This document shows positions 1 to 7,561 of a DNA stretch of 64,000 bases, one piece after another; position 1 is the first letter of the stretch, and every line of letters starts with the position of its first letter. Location: the NCBI RefSeq assembly GCF_017377395.1, contig NZ_CP061800.1, forward strand, positions 5,663,633 through 5,727,632. The letters run 5' to 3'. The position numbers and the translations under genes were made by a program. The stretch comes from Desulfonema magnum. Its GTDB lineage: Bacteria; Desulfobacterota; Desulfobacteria; Desulfobacterales; 4be13. Below the pieces are notes generated by a model. The model saw nothing but the letters and a program-made list of their open reading frames with translations, searched no databases and was not told the origin of the DNA.

Positions 1-2520
1 ACAAAGGCACAGCCGACATTTACCGCTCTGGACGGTAATTTGGCAGGGCAGGCCCTTACGTTTGAGCTGACTGTGACAGACAACAGCGGACTGACCAGTA
101 CAGACCAGGTCACGGTGAATATCACATCTGAAAACCGCCCCCCCGTTGCTGACGCTGGGCCGGATCAGACAGCCAGTGAGGAGGAACTCGTGACATTGGA
201 CGGTTCAAATTCATCAGATGCTGACGGCCGAATAGCATCTTATTTATGGCGTCAGATTAGCGGAACCCCTGTGATGCTTTCTGATATTACCACAGTGCGG
301 CCCGCGTTTATTGTTTCGGACAGCGATATCATTGGGGAAGAAGCCCTTACATTTGAACTGATTGTGACAGACAATGGCGGCTTGCAGAACACAGACCGTG
401 TCACAGTGAATATTACATCTGAAAATCAGCCTCCTGTTGCTGACGCGGGGCAGGACCAGACTGTCAGTAAAGGAGATTTTGTCACATTGGACGGTTCCGA
501 TTCTGAGGATACTGACGGTGAGATCGTTTCCTACTCCTGGCGTCAGACCGGCGGAACTGTGGTAAATCTTTCTGACACCGCAGATCCGAAGCCGACATTT
601 ACTGCCATGACTGCCATTTTGAAAAGTGAATCCCTTACTTTTGAACTGGTTGTCACAGATGACGGCGGATTACAGCACACAGACAGCGTTACTGTGAACA
701 TTATTTATACAAATCAGCCGCCCGTGGCCGATGCGGGACAGGACCAGACTGTGAGTGAAGGAGATATTGTGATATTGGATGGTTCAGGTTCGGGTGATCC
801 TGATGACGGCATTGCTTCTTATTTGTGGCGTCAGACTGGCGGAACAGGCGTGAAACTGTCCGACGCGGCAGCAGTTCAGCCCATGTTTGTGGCCCCGGAT
901 GTGGGACAGAGCGGGAGGTCATTTACTTTTGAACTGGTGGTGACAGACTATGACGGATTGCGGCATTCTGACCGTGTCACCGTAAATATCATCCATATTA
1001 ATCAGCCTCCTGTGGCTGATGCCGGACCGAATCAGATGGTGAAAGAAGCGGATATGGTAATGCTGGATGGTTCAGACTCCTCAGACCCGGATGATGGCAT
1101 TGCGTCCTATTTATGGTATCAGACAGAAGGAACGCGGGTGACGCTTTCTGATAGCACTGCTGTGCAACCTGTGTTTACAGCTCCGGATATCGGCCTGACA
1201 GGTGAATCGCTTATATTCAGGCTGACAGTGACAGATTACAATGGGTCAGAACGCACAGACTATGTGACAGTGAATGTCACCCATCTGAACCGGCCGCCAG
1301 TGGCGGACGCGGGGCCGGATCAGAAAATAAATGAAGGATGTGAAGCCACATTAAATGGTTCAGCGTCCGCAGATCCTGACGACGGCATAGCGTCTTATTT
1401 CTGGCGTCAGACAGAAGGCACGAGCGTGACGCTTTCTGATGCTTCTGCGATTCGTCCGAGTTTTATTGCACCGTCAGATATTCTGCCAGCAAGCAAAACG
1501 CTCACATTTGAACTGACAGTCACAGATCACGGCGGGTTAAAGGATTCAGACCATGTCACGCTGAATGTCACCTTTATCAATCGGACCCCTGCCGCGGATG
1601 CAGGGCCGGTTCAGAAGGTGAACGGAGGGGATATTGTCACATTGGATGGTTCACATTCCACGGATCCTGATGGCAGAATAGTCTCTTACCTGTGGACTCA
1701 GACAGACGGAACTGAGGTCTCTCTTTCCAATGCCACTGCCATGCAACCCACGTTTGCTGCTCCGGGTGTCGGTCCGAAAAGTGAAGCCCTTACCTTCAAA
1801 CTGACAGTGACAGATGACGGGGGCTTAAAGGACACGGATCGCGTGACGGTGAATATCATCTCTGTAAATCAGCCGCCTGTGGCAGATGCCGGCCCGGATG
1901 ATAGCGCAAATGAAGGGGAGAGTGTCATCTTGGATGGTTCGGACTCCTCGGATGCTGACGGCAATATTGTCTCTTATTTATGGGAACAGATGAACGGAAC
2001 CCGTGTGGCATTTTCTGATAACACTGATGTGCAACCGGCATTTACGGCTCCGGATGTGAGTGTAAATGGCGAGTCTCTTATTTTCAAACTGACAGTGACA
2101 GATGACGGCGGGTTAAAAGATACAGACCGGGTCACTGTGAATATTATTGCCGCAAATCAGCCGCCTGTGGCAAATGCCGGATATCCCCAGACAGCGGAAG
2201 AAGGAAGTATGGTTATTCTCGATGGTTCAGGGTCCCGGGATCCGTATGGCAGAATAACATCTTACTTATGGAAGCAAATCAGCGGAACTGAGGTAAAGCT
2301 TTCAGACGCCACGGCAATGCGCCCGACATTTGCAGCGCCTCTGGTTGACAGCAACGGAATAACACTGGCATTTGAACTCACAGTAACAGATAATGACGGA
2401 CTTCAGGACACAGATGAAGTTCGTGTAACAATCAATGACATAATAACGCCGTTGTCCGAGAGCGACGAAGCCGGAAGCACAAGCGGATGTTTTATCAGAA
2501 CCGCGGGGGAGGGTTTGTGA
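1..2520 (+). CDS. PKD-repeat extracellular protein, 3' part
   Basis: The reading frame is open from base 1, so the gene begins upstream of the window and about 839 residues are visible. It contains the tail of one repeat plus eight full repeats of about 97 residues. Each starts with PPVADAG(P/Q)DQ, continues through VTLDGS.S.D.DG.I.SYLW.Q..GT and ends TFELTVTD.GGL..TD.VTVNI. This is the PKD/REJ-like beta-sandwich found in bacterial surface proteins, usually for adhesion or spacing. The C-terminus (SGCFIRTAGEGL) resembles the CFI-box C-terminal motif of deltaproteobacterial surface proteins, but the protein stops right after it. Its TGA stop lies inside the first unit of a heptamer repeat, so the end may be truncated. 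No catalytic domain is visible in this part. The repeat family is clear; the role is inferred. Confidence 0.85.
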   Translation, partial: TKAQPTFTALDGNLAGQALTFELTVTDNSGLTSTDQVTVNITSENRPPVADAGPDQTASEEELVTLDGSNSSDADGRIASYLWRQISGTPVMLSDITTVRPAFIVSDSDIIGEEALTFELIVTDNGGLQNTDRVTVNITSENQPPVADAGQDQTVSKGDFVTLDGSDSEDTDGEIVSYSWRQTGGTVVNLSDTADPKPTFTAMTAILKSESLTFELVVTDDGGLQHTDSVTVNIIYTNQPPVADAGQDQTVSEGDIVILDGSGSGDPDDGIASYLWRQTGGTGVKLSDAAAVQPMFVAPDVGQSGRSFTFELVVTDYDGLRHSDRVTVNIIHINQPPVADAGPNQMVKEADMVMLDGSDSSDPDDGIASYLWYQTEGTRVTLSDSTAVQPVFTAPDIGLTGESLIFRLTVTDYNGSERTDYVTVNVTHLNRPPVADAGPDQKINEGCEATLNGSASADPDDGIASYFWRQTEGTSVTLSDASAIRPSFIAPSDILPASKTLTFELTVTDHGGLKDSDHVTLNVTFINRTPAADAGPVQKVNGGDIVTLDGSHSTDPDGRIVSYLWTQTDGTEVSLSNATAMQPTFAAPGVGPKSEALTFKLTVTDDGGLKDTDRVTVNIISVNQPPVADAGPDDSANEGESVILDGSDSSDADGNIVSYLWEQMNGTRVAFSDNTDVQPAFTAPDVSVNGESLIFKLTVTDDGGLKDTDRVTVNIIAANQPPVANAGYPQTAEEGSMVILDGSGSRDPYGRITSYLWKQISGTEVKLSDATAMRPTFAAPLVDSNGITLAFELTVTDNDGLQDTDEVRVTINDIITPLSESDEAGSTSGCFIRTAGEGL

Positions 2521-2569
2521 TTTGGGGGTTGTGATTTGTGATTTGGGGGTTGTGATTTGTGATTTGCGG
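2514..2569. repeat. Heptamer tandem repeat (GTGATTT/GGGGGTT)
   Basis: Seven-base units GTGATTT and GGGGGTT alternate, giving a 21-bp super-unit twice. The first unit contains the stop codon of the PKD protein. It is of the same kind as the short tandemly repeated sequences known from filamentous cyanobacteria. Confidence 0.8.
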
Positions 2570-2667
2570 CGATTATTCAGGAAATTATAAAATCTGCCCT
2601 CCTCTCTCTCGCTACAGGGATTTCATATAAGAAACGGGATTCATAAGAAAGGATTCAATCTCCTTCT

Positions 2668-2776
2668 TAGGGATTTCCCCAAAAATAAAATACCCGCCTT
2701 GTGCGGCGGGTTACGCTTCGCTTCACCCACCCTGCATTTTTTGTATCGGGTATGTTATTTATTTCGTGTTCCCTTA
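2668..2776. repeat. MITE-like palindromic element, copy 1
   Basis: An element of about 109 bp with a palindromic core (GCGGGTTACGCTTCGC...CACCCACCCTGC, about 2701-2736). Its outer flanks (TAGGGATTTCCCC...AATAAAATACCCG and CGGGTATGTTATTTATTTCG...GTTCCCTTA) recur in inverted order at 26885-27002. No ORF lies in it. The remaining intergenic DNA up to the next gene (2777-2969) is AT-rich and shows no further feature. Confidence 0.75.
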
Positions 2777-2969
2777 TACAAAATCCTTGCAGGGAAAATC
2801 AAACAGACAACGCACTTTAATTCAAATGAATGATCCGCTTTTTTCAAAATTAACCTTGCAATTTTTGATTTGCAAGAGTACAAGGATGACAAACTGTTGA
2901 AAATCATAGTGTTTATCATATTTAATTTCAAACACTTAATATTTAGAAAGGATTAAACTGGCTCTAAAA

Positions 2970-4370
2970 ATGAAGCAGCCAAGAATAATATTTTCAGCCC
3001 TGCGAGGCGGATCCGGAAAGACGCTGATTTCTCTGGGGAGTGTGGCGGCCTTGCGAAGCCAAGGTCTGTCTGTCAGACCTTTCAAAAAAGGTCCGGATTA
3101 TATTGATGCGGGATGGTTAGCATTCGCGGCAGGCAAGTCCTGTTATAATCTGGATACATTCATGGTAAATCCGGATGATGTCCTGAAATCCTTCCTGTTT
3201 CACACTTCGGAAAACGATATTGCAGTTATAGAGGGAAACCGGGGACTTTATGACGGCATTGACACAGAAGGTGCCACCAGCACGGCAGAGCTTGCAAAAC
3301 TGCTTAACGTCCCTGTTGTTCTCTGTATTGACTGCACAAAATCCACACGCACCATGGCGGCCGCGGTGTTAGGATGTATTCACTTTGACCCGGATGTAAA
3401 TATAAAAGGGGTGGTATTGAACCGTGTGGCCGGACCCAGGCATGAAAATATCCTCAGAAAAAGCATGGAACAGCACTGCGGTGTCCCCGTGATAGGGGCT
3501 GTGCCCAAGCTGTCCAAGCAGAATCTTCCTGAAAGACACATGGGGCTTGTGCCTACCCCCGAGCATGAATGGGCAGCGGAATCCATTGATGCCGCGTCCC
3601 GGATGGCAAAAAAATATCTTGATATTGATGCGCTCACTCAGCTTGCTCACAGTGCTTCGGAAATTCCGGCTGCAAATGATCTTGAAGAAAAAAATCGGAT
3701 TGTTCCCAAAAATCTGGTTTTCAGACATGAGCAAAAGCCAAAGATCGGTATTATCAGAGATACTGCTTTTCAATTTTACTATCCGGAAAATATTGAGGCT
3801 CTTGTTTCAGCCGGTGCTGAACCAGTATTTTTAAGCCCGCTTTCGCAAAAATCATTTCCTTATATAGATGCCCTTTATATCGGCGGCGGATTTCCTGAAA
3901 CCCATGCAAAAGAACTGGCAGAAAATATCAGTTTCCGGGAAGAATTAAAAGTGTTGGCGGAAAAGGGTCTTCCCATTTATGCCGAATGCGGGGGGCTGAT
4001 GTACTTGGGAGAAAAACTGGTTCTGGATGGAAAATCATATCCCATGGCCGGGGTGCTGCCCATTGTTTTCGGTTTTTCCAAAAAGCCGCAGGGACACGGA
4101 TACACGCTTATTACCGTGGCAGGTGAAAATCCCTATTTCAAGGTCGGTACCCGGATACGGGGGCATGAATTCCATTATTCAAAAGTGTTGGAATGGCGAG
4201 GGGAGGATGAGGATCTGGTATTTGCTATGAAAAGAGGAGCTGGTTTTATAAATAACAGAGACGGCATCTGTTACAAAAATGTCCTTGCCACATACACTCA
4301 TATTCATGCGCTGGGGATGCCTTCCTGGGGAGAAGCCATGGTTCGGAATGCAATTGTCCGCGAACCATGA
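2970..4370 (+). CDS. cbiA: Cobyrinate a,c-diamide synthase
   Basis: This enzyme amidates the a and c side chains of cobyrinate in corrin synthesis, using glutamine and ATP, in the cytoplasm. The N-terminal half is a dethiobiotin-synthetase-like P-loop domain with GGSGKT at residues 13-18, followed by the FKKGPDYID segment typical of CbiA/CobB. The C-terminal half is a class I glutamine amidotransferase-like domain with the nucleophile in YAECGG (Cys340) and the HIH histidines near residue 444. Length (466 aa) is normal for the family. An AGAAAGGA sequence lies upstream, at long spacing from the ATG. No other cob/cbi gene lies nearby, and I see no cobalamin riboswitch ahead of it. The related Ni-sirohydrochlorin amidase CfbB is less likely, since that belongs mainly to methanogens. 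Confidence 0.93.
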   Translation: MKQPRIIFSALRGGSGKTLISLGSVAALRSQGLSVRPFKKGPDYIDAGWLAFAAGKSCYNLDTFMVNPDDVLKSFLFHTSENDIAVIEGNRGLYDGIDTEGATSTAELAKLLNVPVVLCIDCTKSTRTMAAAVLGCIHFDPDVNIKGVVLNRVAGPRHENILRKSMEQHCGVPVIGAVPKLSKQNLPERHMGLVPTPEHEWAAESIDAASRMAKKYLDIDALTQLAHSASEIPAANDLEEKNRIVPKNLVFRHEQKPKIGIIRDTAFQFYYPENIEALVSAGAEPVFLSPLSQKSFPYIDALYIGGGFPETHAKELAENISFREELKVLAEKGLPIYAECGGLMYLGEKLVLDGKSYPMAGVLPIVFGFSKKPQGHGYTLITVAGENPYFKVGTRIRGHEFHYSKVLEWRGEDEDLVFAMKRGAGFINNRDGICYKNVLATYTHIHALGMPSWGEAMVRNAIVREP

Positions 4371-4431
4371 AATCTGACAAAAGACAGAAAGGCTTTGTAT
4401 CGCCTGTGTTCAGAAAAAAGCGAGAGGTAAG

Positions 4432-4782
4432 ATGATAAGGTTATTTGTGATAAATATTGTTCTGTACATTTTGCTCATTTTTCCGGGAAATGCTTTTGCC
4501 GAATTTTATAAAGGAGACACCTTTCCCTCAGACAAAATACTGAAAAATTTATTTGAGAATATCATAAAACCCGATGATGTGCAATTTGAGCGGTCTGTGG
4601 GAACCAAAAAAGACAACGAGGGAAACTATATTTTATATTATCAGTTAAGAGATATGAAAAACAATTTATTTCACAATGAAACAATGATGGTCATACAATT
4701 AGATAACAAAGTTTGGATTGCTTATCCTTATACCGAGGAAGACCTCATAGACCTGTATGTCATCATAGAACATGTGAAATAA
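4432..4782 (+). CDS. Small secreted hypothetical protein
   Basis: A 116-residue protein preceded by a good ribosome site (GAGAGGTAAG then ATG). Residues 1-23 form a signal peptide: a short basic start, a hydrophobic stretch IVLYILLIFPG and the cleavage site AFA|EF. The mature part is small and mixed, with charged and aromatic residues and no cysteines, and ends VIIEHVK. I recognise no family. It lies 61 bp after cbiA on the same strand and may be cotranscribed with it, but nothing ties it to corrin synthesis. A terminator-like hairpin follows. Confidence 0.6.
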   Translation: MIRLFVINIVLYILLIFPGNAFAEFYKGDTFPSDKILKNLFENIIKPDDVQFERSVGTKKDNEGNYILYYQLRDMKNNLFHNETMMVIQLDNKVWIAYPYTEEDLIDLYVIIEHVK

Positions 4783-4786
4783 ACAC

Positions 4787-4876
4787 TCATGAAAAAGCCG
4801 GGTTTTTCGCCCCCGGGCATGAAAATATCAACAGATAAAAACCCGGCTTTTCAAAATGTATTTTCACGGTAAAGAG
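4787..4876. repeat. AAGCCGGGTTT palindromic element, also terminator-like
   Basis: The arms GAAAAAGCCGGGTTTTTCG and AAAACCCGGCTTTTC face each other around a 26-base loop. The element continues to CAAAATGTATTTTCACGGTAAAGAG and is repeated nearly intact, inverted, at 7224-7316. Copies of the core also occur near 25761, 49420, 54951 and 63311. It may act as a terminator for the upstream gene. Confidence 0.8.
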
Positions 4877-4888
4877 CGGACACTGACC

Positions 4889-5713
4889 ATGACTCTGGCA
4901 AATGTTAAAAATGTTAAGACAATCCGAAAAAATGTTCTGAAAACCGTTTTGGAATCAAAAAAACGGCTGACACCCATTGCTTTGGAAAATAAAATATCAC
5001 AGAAATTTGCATTAAAAAGAAAACAGACAAAATCAGTTATAAGAGATTTGGTTGCCCAGCAGGAACTCACTTATACCTATCAGTATGGCTGCACGTTTCT
5101 GGAACAATCTTTTAACAAGCCTGTCCGAGTTTCAACATATGTTGTGCTGAAACCGCCTGAAAGCGATTATCCGCCAAAGTCCGGAGATGTTGTTGTTGAA
5201 ATCAGGCCCGGGGCATCATTCGGAACAGGCCAGCATCCCACCACCCGCCTGGCAATAAGGGGAATTGAATATGCCTTGACACGCAGTGATTTTATTAAAC
5301 ATCAGGAAACTTGTCTGTTTGATATTGGCACTGGCTCAGGTGTTCTTGCAATTGCTGCGGTACGATTCGGAATAACAAAGGGAATCGGAACAGACACAGA
5401 CCCGTGTTCAATATCAGAGGCCAAAGAAAATGTGAAGATTAACGGCCTTGAAGATCAGATCATTATCTGTGATGAGCCTGCGGAAAATATCCGCAAATCT
5501 TTTTCCCTGATCATTGCAAATCTGCGCTATCCCACCCTGAAACAACTCTCCTTACATATATCTGAACTAACCGGTAAAAACGGATTTGTGATCCTGTCCG
5601 GCATAAAAGCGGACGAACTTGCCGACCTGCTGAATGTTTACAGGATAAGGCATTTTGAATGTCAATGGAAAGAGACTGAGAAAGACTGGGCAGGCGTGGT
5701 ATTAAAAAAATAG
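4889..5713 (+). CDS. PrmA-like SAM-dependent methyltransferase
   Basis: A class I SAM methyltransferase of the ribosomal protein L11 methyltransferase (PrmA) type. The signature PGASFGTGQHPTTRLA is followed by the SAM-binding motif DIGTGSGVLAIAA at about residues 145-157 and the acidic strand end GTDTDP. Instead of the usual PrmA N-terminal domain there is a winged-helix-like segment (residues 1-70). The motif IV region reads IANLRYPTL where PrmA usually has an IANIL-type sequence, so the substrate may not be L11. A longer ORF starts at 4856, but its first codons lie inside the palindromic element, so I chose ATG 4889. It converges on the cytochrome c3 gene across a shared terminator. Confidence 0.75.
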   Translation: MTLANVKNVKTIRKNVLKTVLESKKRLTPIALENKISQKFALKRKQTKSVIRDLVAQQELTYTYQYGCTFLEQSFNKPVRVSTYVVLKPPESDYPPKSGDVVVEIRPGASFGTGQHPTTRLAIRGIEYALTRSDFIKHQETCLFDIGTGSGVLAIAAVRFGITKGIGTDTDPCSISEAKENVKINGLEDQIIICDEPAENIRKSFSLIIANLRYPTLKQLSLHISELTGKNGFVILSGIKADELADLLNVYRIRHFECQWKETEKDWAGVVLKK

Positions 5714-5746
5714 GGCACTCATCTTCATTAACAGATGCCTGCCCTA
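5711..5746. terminator. Bidirectional terminator between methyltransferase and cytochrome c3
   Basis: TAGGGCACTCATCT pairs with AGATGCCTGCCCTA around an 8-base loop with two mismatches, and A/T runs flank it on both sides. It sits between two convergent genes. Confidence 0.65.
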
Positions 5747-5768
5747 TTATTTATAAACTCACCCTGAA

Positions 5769-6251
5769 TTATTTATTTTTAGGATGACATTTTGTACAAC
5801 TTGTCGGTGCAGTTTTCTTACCGCTCTTCTCATTGAATGCCTTATGGCAGCCCTTGCAGTTTGCATGAATCGCCTCAGCATGATACTCTTTCACTGCTTC
5901 TTTCTTTGAAAGCTTCGGAGCATCTTTTCCCTTAGGCTTTACACTCGCGATCTTGTGGCACTCAATACAATTCTGCACGTCGTCACCGATCTTCAGATCC
6001 TTGAGCGGTTCATTCTTATCATTATGGTGACATTCACCGCAGCCGTTCGGGTACAATTCCGGATTCGCCTTTGCGTAGTCTTCCATGTGTTTCTTATGGC
6101 TAAACTCAACAATGCCTTTTTTATGCTTTGCATATGCCTTGTTTTCCATTTTAATCACATCCTGTACCGCTGTTCCGGCCTGAATAGCGGCAGCAGTGAA
6201 CATTGTCACAATTCCGATAATCAGTATCGCTAATAAAGTGCTTTTTTTCAT
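5769..6251 (-). CDS. Periplasmic tetraheme cytochrome c3
   Basis: A class III cytochrome of sulfate reducers, a periplasmic electron carrier between hydrogenases or formate dehydrogenases and membrane redox complexes. It has a signal peptide (residues 1-25, ending IQAG). Four CxxCH haem sites lie at Cys71-His75, Cys95-His99, Cys132-His136 and Cys152-His156. Extra histidines (FSHKKHM near 50-55, HH at 75-76, EYHAEAIH near 123-129) could be distal ligands. Lysine is very abundant, as in basic type I c3. The length of 160 aa is close to the family norm. A strong Shine-Dalgarno (GGAAGGAGGTGA) precedes the ATG. It stands alone as a single-gene unit. Confidence 0.92.
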   Translation of the reverse strand: MKKSTLLAILIIGIVTMFTAAAIQAGTAVQDVIKMENKAYAKHKKGIVEFSHKKHMEDYAKANPELYPNGCGECHHNDKNEPLKDLKIGDDVQNCIECHKIASVKPKGKDAPKLSKKEAVKEYHAEAIHANCKGCHKAFNEKSGKKTAPTSCTKCHPKNK

Positions 6252-6357
6252 TTTCCTCTTTCACCTCCTTCCATTTTTTTAGTAAACTGTCGGCTCTTTA
6301 TCAAGTCCGGAAGGTTCTGTCAAGACAAAGAGAGTATTCTCGGCTTTAAATTACAGA

Positions 6358-6741
6358 TTATTTCAGGAATTCAATTTTTCTCCAGTCCTGCCATTTGATA
6401 AAAAAACTTCCGCCGAATTCATTTTTCCCTACCCATGAAAACCCTTTTTGGTCTTTTTTAAAAAAAGTGCGGTTATCTTTTAAAACAATTGTGCAAAGAT
6501 CGTGTTCTCTGTCAGTTACGACAATACGGGCAATGCTTGAAACAGGTATGTCCAATACAGCGTTTCCATGATTGACCTTAAAAAATTTAACGGGTTTGTT
6601 TTTGAAAGGTGTGAGATGTCTGACATAAGTTTTTGTGTTTGTCCGGTCTGTCACACAGGCGTCAAATTTTCCCGAATGAACGCAATTTACCGAACAAACG
6701 ACAAACATGAATATTATTGGGAATATTCTTAAAAATTGCAT
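6358..6741 (-). CDS. Small secreted hypothetical protein
   Basis: 127 residues. The start MQFLRIFPIIFMFVVCSVNC looks like a signal peptide, possibly with a lipobox-like cysteine at position 20. The rest contains a short beta-rich unit (IARIVVTDREHDLCTIVLKDNRTFF) that recalls small ligand or wall-binding domains; a related KIVLKNGR segment begins the broken thermonuclease at 20.5 kb. I do not recognise the family. It is 106 bp upstream of the cytochrome c3 gene on the same strand, probably with its own transcript because of the strong separate ribosome site of the cytochrome gene. Confidence 0.5.
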   Translation of the reverse strand: MQFLRIFPIIFMFVVCSVNCVHSGKFDACVTDRTNTKTYVRHLTPFKNKPVKFFKVNHGNAVLDIPVSSIARIVVTDREHDLCTIVLKDNRTFFKKDQKGFSWVGKNEFGGSFFIKWQDWRKIEFLK

Positions 6742-6783
6742 GGATATGATTCTTTTTACGATGGTCTGTTATTGAGGGGATAT

Positions 6784-6821
6784 CAGACCTGCGAGGTGTT
6801 GAAAACTTCGCAGACTTTCCT
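6784..6821. repeat. Imperfect palindromic repeat
   Basis: AGACCTGCGAGGTGTTG faces AAAACTTCGCAGACTT. It resembles the palindrome at 28751-28785 and lies just 3' of the FmdB-like gene, where it could serve as a terminator. Confidence 0.5.
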
Positions 6822-6825
6822 GTTT

Positions 6826-7143
6826 TTAGTCCCTGATAATCCTCTTTATATCCGGCACTGTCTCAGGTTTATCCCGGATCATAAAGCGGCTCTCCCCTTC
6901 CCGCTGGGTCACATTTTCATAAACCCCGTCATCCCGCTTCACCAGTTTGGTAAACCCCAGGTCTCTCAGTTCACCGTCTGTTTTGGGCGTGCTGATGCTG
7001 AAGCGTGAAATAAGTTTTTTCACCATCCCCTTACAGGTGGGGCATATTGCCAGGGGCGGATCATCCATGGACTGCCTCACCTCAAACACCTTGCCTCTGA
7101 GGCAGTCAGTTTCATCCAGATGTTCATATTCGTAAGTTGGCAT
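6826..7143 (-). CDS. FmdB-like zinc-ribbon protein
   Basis: A small protein (105 aa) beginning MPTYEYEH, the usual start of FmdB/CxxC_CxxC_SSSS-type regulatory proteins. The zinc site is incomplete by the standard pattern: one CPTC at residues 34-37 and a single Cys14 where the first CxxC is expected. VKKLIS follows, matching the family. The ORF could begin further upstream at a TTG (7170), but ATG 7143 gives the family's N-terminus. The function of these proteins is poorly defined. The C-terminal half (residues 50-105) is charged and not assignable. Confidence 0.7.
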   Translation of the reverse strand: MPTYEYEHLDETDCLRGKVFEVRQSMDDPPLAICPTCKGMVKKLISRFSISTPKTDGELRDLGFTKLVKRDDGVYENVTQREGESRFMIRDKPETVPDIKRIIRD

Positions 7144-7223
7144 ATTGTTTTTCCATTCAGTAACAGTCAATCTTTACAAGGCATGTCGCTGAAACGTGCC
7201 TTTTCAAACAATATATTTTTCCT

Positions 7224-7316
7224 TCTTTACCGTGAAAATACATTTTGAAAAGCCGGGTTTTTTATCTGAAAACATTTTCATAACCGGGGGCAAAAAACCC
7301 GGCTTTTTTATGAGCG
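7224..7316. repeat. AAGCCGGGTTT palindromic element, inverted copy
   Basis: A near-identical inverted copy of 4787-4876, including the flanking TTTACCGTGAAAATACATTT. The two copies bracket the block that holds the PrmA-like, cytochrome c3 and FmdB-like genes. The rest of the gap, 7317-7561, shows no gene. Confidence 0.8.
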
Positions 7317-7561
7317 TTTATTTCCATATTGCTCTTTTTCACCCCAAAAAAAATGGTTATCGCCCTGTTTTAAGGCAAAAATCAGATCATAATTCCTTTG
7401 ATATATGATACTTGTCACAGCCTGACCCTAATCAGCCGACTAATCACCCCGACCCCAGTCACTCCAATCAACATTGGGCATCCGCATGCAGATACTCTCG
7501 GGAGACTATAATAAATTATCGGTCGAACAATCCGAGACCATTGTACTTTGCCATACTGCTT

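Noticed and set aside
2777..2969. Cobalamin riboswitch ahead of cbiA
   Set aside because: No B12-box-like sequence or stem arrangement could be seen in this AT-rich leader.
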